Below, in pieces: positions 43,350 to 51,595 of a stretch of DNA of 64,000 nucleotides; position 1 is the stretch's first letter, and each line of letters starts with the position of its first letter. A program made the position numbers and the translations under genes. This DNA comes from Vicinamibacterales bacterium. GTDB taxonomy: Bacteria > Acidobacteriota > Vicinamibacteria > Vicinamibacterales > 2-12-FULL-66-21. The stretch lies in the NCBI GenBank assembly GCA_036496585.1, contig DASXLB010000033.1, positions 100,078 to 164,077 on the forward strand. The letters are read 5' to 3'. The notes beneath the pieces were generated by a model. The model made no database searches. It worked only from the letters and a program-made list of their open reading frames with translations, and was not told the origin of the DNA.

Positions 43350-45028
43350 ACCGCCGCGCCTTTCTCGGGCAATCGGCGGCGGCAGTGGCGATGACGCTCG
43401 TGCCGCGCCCGCTGCGGGCCCAGGCGGCGCCGGCCTTTCATCTCACCGACGTCACGGCGCAGGCCGGCCTCGCCTTCACGCACAACAGCGGCGCCTACGG
43501 CGGCAAGCTGCTGCCCGAAACGCTCGGATCCGGCTGCGCGTTCCTCGACTACGATCACGACGGCTGGCAGGACATCCTCCTCGTCAACGGCATGGACTGG
43601 CCTGGCCACAAGCAGAAGCGCTCGACGCTGAAGCTCTATCGCAACAACCGCAACGGCACGTTCACCGACGTCACGAAGGCGGCCGGCCTCGACGTCGAGA
43701 TGTACGGCATGGGCGTCGCCTGCGGCGATTTCGACAACGACGGCTTCCCCGACCTGCTGGTGACCTGTGTCGGCCAGAACCGCCTGTTCCGGAACACCGG
43801 CAAGGGCGCGTTCGTCGACGTGACCACGGCCAGCGGCCTCGCCGGCCGCACCGGCTTCAGCACCTCGGCCGCCTGGGTCGACTACGATCGCGACGGGCAC
43901 CTCGATCTCTTCGTCTGCAACTACGTCAAATGGAGTCCCGCGCACGACGTCTTCTGCAGCGTCGACGGATCGAAGAAGTCGTACTGCACGCCGGAGGCGT
44001 ACCGCGGCGACACCTGCTGGCTGTTCAGGAACCGCGGCAACGGCACGTTCGAGGACGTGACCGAGACGAGCGGCGTCTTCGACACCAGCTCGAAATCGCT
44101 CGGGGTGGCGGTGCTGGACGAGGATGAGAATGGCTGGCCGGACCTGTTCGTCGCCAACGACACGCAGCCCAACAAGCTCTATCGCAACCAGAAGAACGGC
44201 ACGTTCAAGGAGGTCGCCGTCGAGGCGGGCGTCGCCTTCAGCGCCGATGGGAAGGCGCGCGCCGGCATGGGGGTGGACGCCGGCGACTTCGACGGCAGCG
44301 GCCACGCCGGGCTCGCGGTCACCAATTTCGACAACGAGATGATCGGCCTCTATCGGCCGCTCGGCCAGGGACGCTTCGAGGACGTCGCCGTCCGCGCCGG
44401 CATCGGCGCCGTGTCGCGCAGCACGCTCGGCTTCGGCTGCGTCTTCGCCGACCTCGATCTCGACGGCGCACTCGATCTGCTCGTCGCCAACGGCCACATC
44501 GATTCCACCGTGCGCCAGATCCAGGGACACGCCGGCTATGCGCAGTCGGCGCAGCTCTTCCTCAACCGGGGCGGCACCTTCCGAGACGTCGCGTCGGCGA
44601 TTGGCGGCGGCTTCGACGCCGCGCGCGTCGGCCGCGGCCTCGCGGTCGGCGACTTCGATCGCGACGGCGACGTCGACGTGCTCATGACGACCAACAACGG
44701 CCCGGCGGTGCTGTTCCGCAACGATCAGACCGGCGGCGGACGATCGCTGCGCCTGACGCTCACCGGCACGAAGTCGAACCGCGACGCGATCGGCGCCAGC
44801 GTGCGGATCTACCACGGCGGCACATCCCAGTCGCGGATGGTGAAGAGCGGCTCCAGCTATCTCTCGCAGTCGGAACTGGCGCTGACCTTCGGCGTCGGCG
44901 CCCGCGACCTCGTCGATCGCGTCGTGGTGACCTGGCCGAGCGGCGCGACGCAGGAATTCAAGAACGTCGCGACAGCCCGCGCGTATGGCTGCGTCGAGGG
45001 TCAGCCGCTGATTCCGCTCGCGCGCTGA
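43346..45028 (+). CDS. CRTAC1/UnbV family protein (FG-GAP repeats, ASPIC domain), Tat signal
   Basis: The 560-residue protein starts at GTG 43346, overlapping the regulator stop. It has a Tat-like signal (MNRRAFLGQSAAAVAMTLVP), then several FG-GAP/VCBS propeller repeats with calcium-type motifs (DYDHDGWQDILL, DFDNDGFPDLLV, DYDRDGHLDLFV, DFDRDGDVDVLM). It ends with the ASPIC/UnbV domain (GGRSLRLTLTGTKSNRDAIG, VVVTWPSGATQEF). It is an exported beta-propeller, perhaps a sugar- or protein-binding adhesin. Operon membership with a kinase/regulator pair is notable. Confidence 0.9.
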   Translation: MNRRAFLGQSAAAVAMTLVPRPLRAQAAPAFHLTDVTAQAGLAFTHNSGAYGGKLLPETLGSGCAFLDYDHDGWQDILLVNGMDWPGHKQKRSTLKLYRNNRNGTFTDVTKAAGLDVEMYGMGVACGDFDNDGFPDLLVTCVGQNRLFRNTGKGAFVDVTTASGLAGRTGFSTSAAWVDYDRDGHLDLFVCNYVKWSPAHDVFCSVDGSKKSYCTPEAYRGDTCWLFRNRGNGTFEDVTETSGVFDTSSKSLGVAVLDEDENGWPDLFVANDTQPNKLYRNQKNGTFKEVAVEAGVAFSADGKARAGMGVDAGDFDGSGHAGLAVTNFDNEMIGLYRPLGQGRFEDVAVRAGIGAVSRSTLGFGCVFADLDLDGALDLLVANGHIDSTVRQIQGHAGYAQSAQLFLNRGGTFRDVASAIGGGFDAARVGRGLAVGDFDRDGDVDVLMTTNNGPAVLFRNDQTGGGRSLRLTLTGTKSNRDAIGASVRIYHGGTSQSRMVKSGSSYLSQSELALTFGVGARDLVDRVVVTWPSGATQEFKNVATARAYGCVEGQPLIPLAR

Positions 45029-45033
45029 CCGGC

Positions 45034-45055
45034 GGGGTCAGACCGGGGTCAGACC
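45034..45055 (+). repeat. Two perfect tandem copies of GGGGTCAGACC
   Basis: ggggtcagacc occurs at 45034-45044 and again at 45045-45055, just after the CRTAC1 gene stop. This 11-mer is often seen at edges of REP-associated transposase (RAYT) modules. The rest of the 151-bp gap 45029-45179 holds no gene I can support. Confidence 0.6.
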
Positions 45056-45162
45056 ACCTTCGCCGATCTTGCGCGATGCAGGAATTGCGTACGCGCCTTG
45101 GGGCCTTGCAGCTGAAGACCACACTTCGCGTCGGCGTCTGTTCTCGATTCTGAGTCTATTGC

Positions 45163-45178
45163 TCCGCCTGAAGGCGGA
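45163..45178 (-). terminator. Hairpin 2 nt downstream of the glucarate dehydratase-like gene
   Basis: tccgcc and ggcgga pair around a 4-nt loop, immediately after the stop codon on the minus strand. There is no T-tract, so terminator function is uncertain. Confidence 0.35.
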
Positions 45179-45179
45179 A

Positions 45180-46424
45180 TCATCTCTGTCGCCGCATGTC
45201 AGGCACCCGCGCGTCGGCCGGATCGGCCCAGCGATCGTTGGGCAGGAGCGGCGTCCAGCCGGGACGGCCGGGATCCTGATCGTAGGGATACGGACCCAGT
45301 TCCCGGTAGAGCGCGGCGTAGTGCGCCAGCTTGGCTCGATCCAGCTGCACGCCGAGGCCCGGCCCCTTCGGCACGGCGATCGCGCCGTCGACATAGGGGA
45401 GTTTTCCGCCGACGATCACGTCGTCCACCAGGTGGTGGTAGTGCGCATCCGCCGCGAAGGTGAGGTTCGGAATTACGGCACCCAGGTGCAGCATCGTCGC
45501 CAGCTGGATGCCAAGTTCACCTGACGAATGCACGGCGACACCGAGCTGGAATGTCTCGCACACAGCGGCCGCTTTCACGCAGGCCCGGATGCCGCCCCAG
45601 AAGGTCGTGTCGAGCAGGATCACGTCCACTGCCGTATTGAGCACGTTCGCCGACAGCTGCTCGAAATTGACGACGACGGTGTTGGTGGCGAGCGGCATGC
45701 GGACCTTCTCGCGGACGCGCCGCATACCGTTGAGACCGAAGACCGGATCCTCGAGATAGTCGTTGTCGAGGTCTTCGATCGCCTGGGCGAAGCGAATCGC
45801 CTGCTCGGCGGACCACACGGCGTTGGGATCGAAGCGGACGCGGTCGCCAGGCACGGCATCGGCGAGGGCGCGGAAACACTCCAGCTCGTAGTCGGGATGG
45901 AAGACGCCGCCCTTGAGTTTGTGAGACTTGAAGCCGTGCGTCCGCTTCAACTCGAGCGCGTTGGCGACGAGCTGCTCCGCCGTGCGGACTTCCCCACCCT
46001 TCTCGCCGGCATATCGGAAGAAGAGATACGACGCGAACGGCACGCGGTCGCGCAGCGGACCGCCGAGGATGTCGAACACCGGCACGCCCCACGCCTGGCC
46101 GAGCACGTCCAGGCACGCGAATTCGATCGCGGCCACGAGCTGCGTCCGGTTGTTATACAGCGAGGCGGTGGGATTGGCGAGCAGGAACCGCATCTCCTCG
46201 AGCCGCGCCGGGTTGCGGCCGACGAGATACGGCGTCAGCGCGAGAATCCCCGCGACAGCGGCCTCGCCGCCGCCACCCATCTCGCCGAGGCCGACGAGGC
46301 CGGTATCGGTTTCGAGCTCGATGATGGTGCGGACGAAACGTCCCCAGTGGCAGCCGTTGGCGTGGCGCAGCGGCGCTTCGAGCGGAACGGTGACGGGTGT
46401 CGCGCGCAGAGCGGCTATCCGCAT
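45180..46424 (-). CDS. Enolase-superfamily dehydratase, glucarate dehydratase-like
   Basis: The 414-residue protein has an N-terminal capping domain ([20 protein letters not shown]) and a TIM barrel with the lysines of [12 protein letters not shown], metal ligands D in [10 protein letters not shown] and E in LEDPVFG, and the histidine in [13 protein letters not shown]. The layout matches glucarate dehydratase and close sugar-acid dehydratases, which form 5-keto-4-deoxyglucarate. It lies next to a GH67 alpha-glucuronidase, which fits uronate use. Its promoter region is replaced by the nonamer inverted repeat. Confidence 0.85.
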   Translation of the reverse strand: MRIAALRATPVTVPLEAPLRHANGCHWGRFVRTIIELETDTGLVGLGEMGGGGEAAVAGILALTPYLVGRNPARLEEMRFLLANPTASLYNNRTQLVAAIEFACLDVLGQAWGVPVFDILGGPLRDRVPFASYLFFRYAGEKGGEVRTAEQLVANALELKRTHGFKSHKLKGGVFHPDYELECFRALADAVPGDRVRFDPNAVWSAEQAIRFAQAIEDLDNDYLEDPVFGLNGMRRVREKVRMPLATNTVVVNFEQLSANVLNTAVDVILLDTTFWGGIRACVKAAAVCETFQLGVAVHSSGELGIQLATMLHLGAVIPNLTFAADAHYHHLVDDVIVGGKLPYVDGAIAVPKGPGLGVQLDRAKLAHYAALYRELGPYPYDQDPGRPGWTPLLPNDRWADPADARVPDMRRQR

Positions 46425-46735
46425 GAGGGTGCCAAGGGTGCAAAAGGCGCTAAGGGTGCGAAGGGTGCTGGTGCCAAGGGTGCGAAGGGTGCTGGTGCCG
46501 GGGGTGCAGGACTGCCAAAGGTGCCGGCGGTGCCAAGGGGGCTGACGGTGCCAGTATTAACGGTCCTACGGCGCCTCCAGCACCCTAGCACCGTTCGCAC
46601 CCTGGCACCCGGATCCTTCGCACGCTCGGCATCCCCGCCCCACGCACCATTAGCACCCCCAGCACCAGCACCCTTCGCACCGTTGGCACCGTTGGCACCC
46701 TTGGCACCTTTAGCACGTCACCTTTGGCACGTCAC
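46425..46735. repeat. Large inverted repeat made of degenerate GGTGCCAAG nonamers
   Basis: From about 46426 to 46553 the plus strand is built of about a dozen units such as agggtgcca, agggtgcaa, agggtgcga and ggtgctggtgcca. From about 46571 to 46735 the same units appear inverted (cagcaccct, cgcaccct, ggcaccgtt, ggcacccttggcacc). The centre near 46560 is gtattaacggtc. The whole intergenic space between two minus-strand genes is filled by it, up to the very stop codon of the GH67 gene. The transcript could form a long imperfect hairpin. No gene is supported inside; one frame would read as Gly-Ala-Lys repeats, which follows from the unit length. Confidence 0.88.
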
Positions 46736-49287
46736 TTTCGAATCTCGATGTAGTCGAGCGCCGCGGTCTCCTGGCCGTCCGGTGTGCCCTCGACCTGAAT
46801 CTCGTCGCCGGGCTTCAGCGCGATGCCGGAGATCACGTAGCGGCTCGACGATCCGCCGTCCGGCTTGCGCGAGGGGATGTGGTCGTCGGCGGTCCACTCC
46901 CCGACGACCTTGCCGTTGAGGCGCACGCGAAAGTGCGCGGCGCCGGTACTGACGTCGTAATACTGCACGAAGATGTCGTGCGTTCCAGCCTGCCCGCTGT
47001 ACTTGAACGCTGCGGTGCACACGGGCTGCCGGCACTCCACAGCGCCGCTGCCCGAGGCGGTCTCCCACGGCGTCACGGTCGTCAAGGTATAGCCCTCGAG
47101 TTGCGCGGATTCGGCTTCGATCCGTCCTGGATAGCCGCCGACGCGGCCCTTCTCGTCGGAGATTCCGGACGTACGATGGAACCATCGCGTCACCGCGTCG
47201 CGCCAGACGACCGCCTGGCCGGCCTGGTAATCGAGCTGCTTCAGCACCGCCTGATACCGCTCGTCGTCGACGAGCCCGCGCAGGCCGCGCCACCCGTCAA
47301 CCCACGTCGCGACGGCGTCTGCCCCCTCGTAGTGCGAATCGTAGATGAACTGAATCACCGTCTTTCCCGACTGCAGCATCTGCCCGTAGGGCACGTGGTG
47401 CATGAAGAGCAGCAAATCATCCGGTGTGGTCTCGACCGATTCGTACATCTTCGCAATTGCCGCCGGGTATTGCCCGGTAAACCCGGTGCCGGTCGCAACC
47501 GAACGATCCATGCCGACGCCCTGCTTGTCGGCGCGATGCCACTGCCCCCAGCCGTTCTCCTCCGAGGCTTCGACCGCAACGCTGTAGTGATTGCCGACGA
47601 TGTCGGTGAGCGTCTGGAGGCCGAGCGGGCCGGTGTAGTTCTCGAACGTACGCCACGACGTGAGCAGCAGCTCGTTGACCGTCTTCGCGACCTGCGGGTC
47701 GGGACCGAACGTCTGGCGCGTCCACTCGCCGGCGATGTCGGCCGAGCTCAGATCGGGGTTCCACGCGAGACGGCCGAACGCGTAGAGGTTCGCCTGCGAG
47801 AGATGATTGTTCGTCCAGTTGTCGCTGTCGCCAACATTGGCCACGCCGGCGAAGCCGCCGAGCGGCCGGTGGAAGACGCGGCCGGCGACGATCGCCTTCA
47901 CCGCCGACGGCTGATCGTGCGCCTGCATGTCGAAGTCGAGCGTCGCCTTCCACATCGGCGCGAGGAAGACGTCGTAACGCGCCTGCCCGAAGTACTCCTG
48001 CGTGATCTGCAGCTCGATCGCTTCGTTCGTCTTCTCGAGTCCGGCGAAGAGCGGCGACGCCGGCTCGCGCACCTGGAAGTCGATCGGTCCGTGCTTGATC
48101 TGGATGATGACGTTGGCGTCGAACTGGCCGTCGAGCGGATGGAAGTTGTCGTAGGCGGCGCGGGCGCGATCGTTCTTCAGGTTGCGCCAGTCCATGTGGT
48201 GGTCGTAGACGAAGCCGCGATAGAACAGGATGCCGCCGTGGGGCTGGAGCGCGCGCGCGACGACGTTGGCGGCGTCGGCGTGGGTGCGGTTGTAGGTGGA
48301 CGGACCGACGCGCCCTTCGGAATCTGCCTTGAGCACGACGCCGGCAAAATCGGGGATCGCCGCGTAGATCGCATCGAAGCGTGCCTTCCACCAGGCGGCA
48401 ACCGCCGGATCGAGCGGATCGTAGGTCGGCAGTTTGCCGAGCGACTGCGGACTGCCGAAGTCGACCGCAATGGCGACACGCACACCCCACGGTCGCAGCG
48501 CCTCGGCCACCCTCGCAATCTGCGGCACGAAGTCCGGCGACAGCACCGCGGGGTTGGCGTTCACGTTGTTGATCGAGACGGCGCCGATGCCGAGCGAGGC
48601 GAGCAAACGCCCGTACTCCCCTGCCTTCGTCAGATCGTCTCTGACCTTGCCGTTGGCCCAGAACAGCGAACGGCCGCCGTAGCCGCGTTCGATCGATCCA
48701 TCGAGGTTGTCCCACTGGTTCACCCAGCGGACCGGCGCGTAGGGCACTTCTCGATCGTCGAGCGTGCTGAGCACCTGTCCGTCGGCGAGCTTGCGCAGCC
48801 AGGCGAAGGCGCCGTAGAGCGTGCCGCGCGCGTCGCCGCCGGCGATCACCGTAAAGGACTGGTTTCCCTGGTGCACGGTCCGCAGCCAGAAGGCGTCGGC
48901 AGGAAGATCCCCCGACGGCGCGAGCGCGGGGGCTGCGGCGCGGATCGAGGCAAGCGTCCCGACGATCACCGCGCCGCTCGCCGGGAGCGCGTTCACCGGC
49001 TCGATCGGACGCCCCAGCATGCCCTGCACGCCCTGGCGCAGCTCGTCCGCCGCCCGCTGGATCGTCACGGCGTCACCGAGACGGTAGATGGCGCGCGGCA
49101 CCTCGGCGCCGGCACGCGCCGCCGCGTCGGGCGGCAGCGCCGCGTAGCGCAGCCACGCCGCATGCCCGTTCTCGGCGCTGGCCGGCGATGCGGCGAAGAT
49201 CAACAGCCACAGCAGAGTGGTTGGCCGGATCTTCAGACCCGGCACGCGAACACCGGACCTGAACGTCCGGCTTGCAGATCTCATCAT
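46732..49287 (-). CDS. GH67 alpha-glucuronidase with extra C-terminal carbohydrate-binding-like domain
   Basis: The 851-residue protein has a signal peptide (RPTTLLWLLIFAASPASA), the GH67 N-terminal domain, and the catalytic TIM barrel: PVRWVNQWDNLDGSIERGYG, GVVLKADSEGRVGP with its acidic residues, HGPIDFQVREPASPLF, ELQITQEYFGQ. The GH67 C-terminal helical part ends near residue 700 (DLLLFMHHVPYGQML). Beyond it, about 120 residues (GYPGRIEAESAQLEGYTL to AALDYIEIRK) look like a CBM6/35-type domain, not part of the standard enzyme. It releases (4-O-methyl)glucuronic acid from xylo-oligosaccharides. ATG 49287 follows aaagg. Confidence 0.9.
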   Translation of the reverse strand: MMRSASRTFRSGVRVPGLKIRPTTLLWLLIFAASPASAENGHAAWLRYAALPPDAAARAGAEVPRAIYRLGDAVTIQRAADELRQGVQGMLGRPIEPVNALPASGAVIVGTLASIRAAAPALAPSGDLPADAFWLRTVHQGNQSFTVIAGGDARGTLYGAFAWLRKLADGQVLSTLDDREVPYAPVRWVNQWDNLDGSIERGYGGRSLFWANGKVRDDLTKAGEYGRLLASLGIGAVSINNVNANPAVLSPDFVPQIARVAEALRPWGVRVAIAVDFGSPQSLGKLPTYDPLDPAVAAWWKARFDAIYAAIPDFAGVVLKADSEGRVGPSTYNRTHADAANVVARALQPHGGILFYRGFVYDHHMDWRNLKNDRARAAYDNFHPLDGQFDANVIIQIKHGPIDFQVREPASPLFAGLEKTNEAIELQITQEYFGQARYDVFLAPMWKATLDFDMQAHDQPSAVKAIVAGRVFHRPLGGFAGVANVGDSDNWTNNHLSQANLYAFGRLAWNPDLSSADIAGEWTRQTFGPDPQVAKTVNELLLTSWRTFENYTGPLGLQTLTDIVGNHYSVAVEASEENGWGQWHRADKQGVGMDRSVATGTGFTGQYPAAIAKMYESVETTPDDLLLFMHHVPYGQMLQSGKTVIQFIYDSHYEGADAVATWVDGWRGLRGLVDDERYQAVLKQLDYQAGQAVVWRDAVTRWFHRTSGISDEKGRVGGYPGRIEAESAQLEGYTLTTVTPWETASGSGAVECRQPVCTAAFKYSGQAGTHDIFVQYYDVSTGAAHFRVRLNGKVVGEWTADDHIPSRKPDGGSSSRYVISGIALKPGDEIQVEGTPDGQETAALDYIEIRK

Positions 49288-49434
49288 TCGACCTTTCGGT
49301 TGCCTTCTTCGATCGTCACGTGACGGTCTCTCGACAGATGCGCAATCCTCTGGACGCGGCGGCTCGCCGGCGGCCACCGGATCTCGATCCAGCCGATCCT
49401 CGTCGCAGCAATTTTATCTGCTAGGCTCACCAAA

Positions 49435-50145
49435 ATGGGTCGCGCCGTGAAGAGCCGCTTGAAGTGGGTCGGGACTGCCCTGATCGGGGCCTACGTGTTG
49501 TTCCTCGCGGCGATGTTTGTCGTCATGAGCCAGCCGCCCGAGCGGTTCGGCGCAATCATGCGGCACTTCCCGATGCCGGCGATGATGATCGTGCCCTTCG
49601 AGACGCTGTGGAACGTCGCGCGTGGCGGCACGCTGCAGCTCGGAGACCAGGCGCCCGACTTCACCCTGCCGACCGCCGACAAAGCCTCGGCGATGCACCT
49701 CGCCAGCTTCCGCGGCCGGATCCCGGTGGTCCTGGTCTTCGGGAGCTACACCTGACCGCCGTTCCGGCGGGAGGTGCCCGCCCTCAACGCGATGTACGAG
49801 AAATACCGCGGCAAGGCGGCCTTTTACGTCGTCTACATCGGTGAAGCCCACCCGAACGACGCGTGGCAGCTGCCGTCCAACCTGCAGGACCAGGTCGTCT
49901 ACGAGAGCCCGAAGGACTTCGGCGCGCGCGCCGATCTCGCCGAGGTGTGCGTCATCAAGCTCGGCATCAAACTTCCCGCCGTGGTCGATCGCTTCGACGA
50001 CGCGGTCGAGAAGGCCTATTCGGGATGGCCGGACCGTCTGTATCTGATCGGGACGGACGGCCGCATCCTCTATAAGAGCCGCCCGGGCCCGTTCGGGTTC
50101 ACGCCGGCCGACCTCGAAGCCGCGCTGCGCGCGGCGCTCCCGTAG
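49435..50145 (+). CDS. Deiodinase-like selenoprotein (TGA 49753-49755 read as selenocysteine)
   Basis: A 236-residue protein if TGA 49753 is read as selenocysteine (U107). Before it: a membrane anchor (TALIGAYVLFLAAMFVVM, residues 14-31) and a thioredoxin-like fold start (LGDQAPDFTLPTADKAS). The active-site context is VVLVFGSYT-U-PPFRREVPAL, the exact position and context of Sec in iodothyronine deiodinases (FGSxT-U-PPF). The frame continues without change as VVYIGEAHPNDAWQLPSN, equal to the deiodinase EAHPSDGW block, then RLYLIGTDGRILYKSRPGPF. A SECIS-like hairpin follows the TGA. It would reduce a substrate through the selenolate at the membrane. A nonsense mutation of a Cys gene is the alternative. 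Sec machinery is not in this window. Confidence 0.85.
49760..49789 (+). promoter_or_regulatory. Bacterial SECIS-like element
   Basis: Upper stem ggcggg (49766-49771) pairs perfectly with cccgcc (49777-49782), with apical loop AGGTG. Below a 2x3 internal loop, cgtt (49760-49763) pairs with aacg (49786-49789). The loop begins 17 nt after the TGA, inside the 16-37 nt window known for bacterial SECIS, and has G near its start and GGU as in the E. coli fdhF element. A competing hairpin (ccgccg-ttc-cggcgg, 49756-49770) exists. Confidence 0.72.
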
Positions 50146-50197
50146 ACCGGGCCCGGCGCAGGCGGGATGCGTAAGGTCCGGCAACGCCGCTCCTCGC

Positions 50198-51556
50198 CTA
50201 CACCGACTGCGGCGTCGGGTGCGTCCAGGGATTTCGATACGTGCGATGGAGGAGGCGGTTCGCCTCGGGGTCGCCGACGACCACGCCTTTCGCGTGATCC
50301 CATTGCACCGCTCGGCCCAGCTTCATCGAGATGTTGGCCAGGATGCAGGCCGCAGTCGACATGTAGCCCTGCTCGATGTCCGAAACAGGATGCTGCCGCG
50401 ACTCGATGCACTCGAGGAAGTTCTTCATGTGGGCGCGGATCGCGGGCGCCACGTGCTTTTCGAGATCTTTCTCGGTGCGGTCTTCCGGGTACTTGTCCAG
50501 TTCGTAGAGGACGTCCTCGTGGATCGCCGGCTCCTTCTTCCCCGCCTCGTAGAACGAGTAACCCATCACGCTCGCCTCGAGGGTCCCCTTGTCGCCGTAG
50601 AACGTGGCACCCCACGGGTGCGCCCGCGGATCCGGCTGCTCGCCCCAGGTGCGGTGCGTCCAGTGCACGCGCACCGCCGGGAACTCGAACGTCGCCTCCT
50701 GCGTGTCGGTGATGTTGGCCTTGCTCGCTTTGTCGACGAAGATGCCGCCGCTCGACATGATCCGGGTCGGCATCGGCAGGTCCATCATCCAGCGCACCAT
50801 GTCGAGCATGTGGACGCACATGTCCCCCATGATGCCGTTGCCGTACTCCATGAAGGCGCGCCAGCTGCGCGGATGCGTGAGCTTGTTGAAGGGACGCATC
50901 GGCGCCGGGCCGGTCCACATTTCGTAGTCGAGCTCCGGCGGCGGCGCGATGTCGGGCGGGTTCTCGCTGGTGCGCATGTGGTAGTAGCAATAGATCTCGA
51001 CGTAGGCGATGGTGCCCAGCTTGCCGTCGCGGATGATCCGATCGCGCGCGGTCACCAGGTGCGGCGTGCTGCGGCGCTGCATCCCGACCTGGACGACGCG
51101 CTTGTATTTGCGCGCCGCCGCGAGCATCGCCTGCCCTTCGAGGACGTCGACGCAGATCGGCTTCTGCACCCAGACGTCGAGCCCTGATTTCACCGCTTCG
51201 ATCATCGGCAGCGCGTGCCAGTGATCGGGCGTGTCGATGAGGACGAGGTCCAGATCCTTCTCGGCGAGCAGCTTGCGCCAGTCGCTGTAGAGGCGCGGCC
51301 GCTTCTTCGACAGCTGGCGCGTCGCGACGAGATCGGCGGCGTCGTTCAGCATCCGGCTGTCGACGTCGCACATCGAGACGACGTTGACAGGCGCGACCTG
51401 GACGAGCCGCAGCAGGTCGGACTTCCCGTACCAGCCCGGACCGATGATCCCGACGCGCTTGTTGGCGCCGATCTGCGCGGCCAGCGGCTCGTAGCGCGAG
51501 AAGCGGGAGGCCGCGACGATCGCGGCACTCGATCTCAGGAAGTCGCGTCTGTTCAT
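50198..51556 (-). CDS. Gfo/Idh/MocA family oxidoreductase with Tat signal (second)
   Basis: The 452-residue protein has a twin-arginine leader (MNRRDFLRSSAAIVAASRF), a Rossmann motif VGIIGPGWYGKSD, the segment LVLIDTPDHWHALP, the catalytic-lysine block VQKPICVDV, and a substrate domain with YGNGIMGDMCVHMLDMVRW. Only about 30% like the copy at 2407 by eye; it is the shorter type. It probably oxidises a sugar outside the cytoplasm. Convergent with the selenoprotein gene; 39 bp downstream of a TolB-like gene, so possibly co-transcribed with it. Confidence 0.88.
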   Translation of the reverse strand: MNRRDFLRSSAAIVAASRFSRYEPLAAQIGANKRVGIIGPGWYGKSDLLRLVQVAPVNVVSMCDVDSRMLNDAADLVATRQLSKKRPRLYSDWRKLLAEKDLDLVLIDTPDHWHALPMIEAVKSGLDVWVQKPICVDVLEGQAMLAAARKYKRVVQVGMQRRSTPHLVTARDRIIRDGKLGTIAYVEIYCYYHMRTSENPPDIAPPPELDYEMWTGPAPMRPFNKLTHPRSWRAFMEYGNGIMGDMCVHMLDMVRWMMDLPMPTRIMSSGGIFVDKASKANITDTQEATFEFPAVRVHWTHRTWGEQPDPRAHPWGATFYGDKGTLEASVMGYSFYEAGKKEPAIHEDVLYELDKYPEDRTEKDLEKHVAPAIRAHMKNFLECIESRQHPVSDIEQGYMSTAACILANISMKLGRAVQWDHAKGVVVGDPEANRLLHRTYRNPWTHPTPQSV

Positions 51557-51595
51557 GGAGGCTCCGGAAAAGCGGCAGTTGGCCGATCGCGGCGG

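Noticed and set aside
46430-46735. Collagen-like Gly-Ala-Lys protein in the nonamer repeat
   Set aside because: The 9-bp period automatically gives a three-residue repeat; there is no start signal or supporting domain.
49756-49770. Hairpin ccgccg-ttc-cggcgg directly after the TGA as the SECIS
   Set aside because: Its loop starts only 7 nt after the TGA, too close for known bacterial SECIS elements, though it may compete with the better structure.
49774-50145. Independent gene starting at GTG 49774
   Set aside because: It would be a truncated thioredoxin fold without active site and without a properly spaced ribosome-binding site; the same frame continues from 49435 through the TGA.
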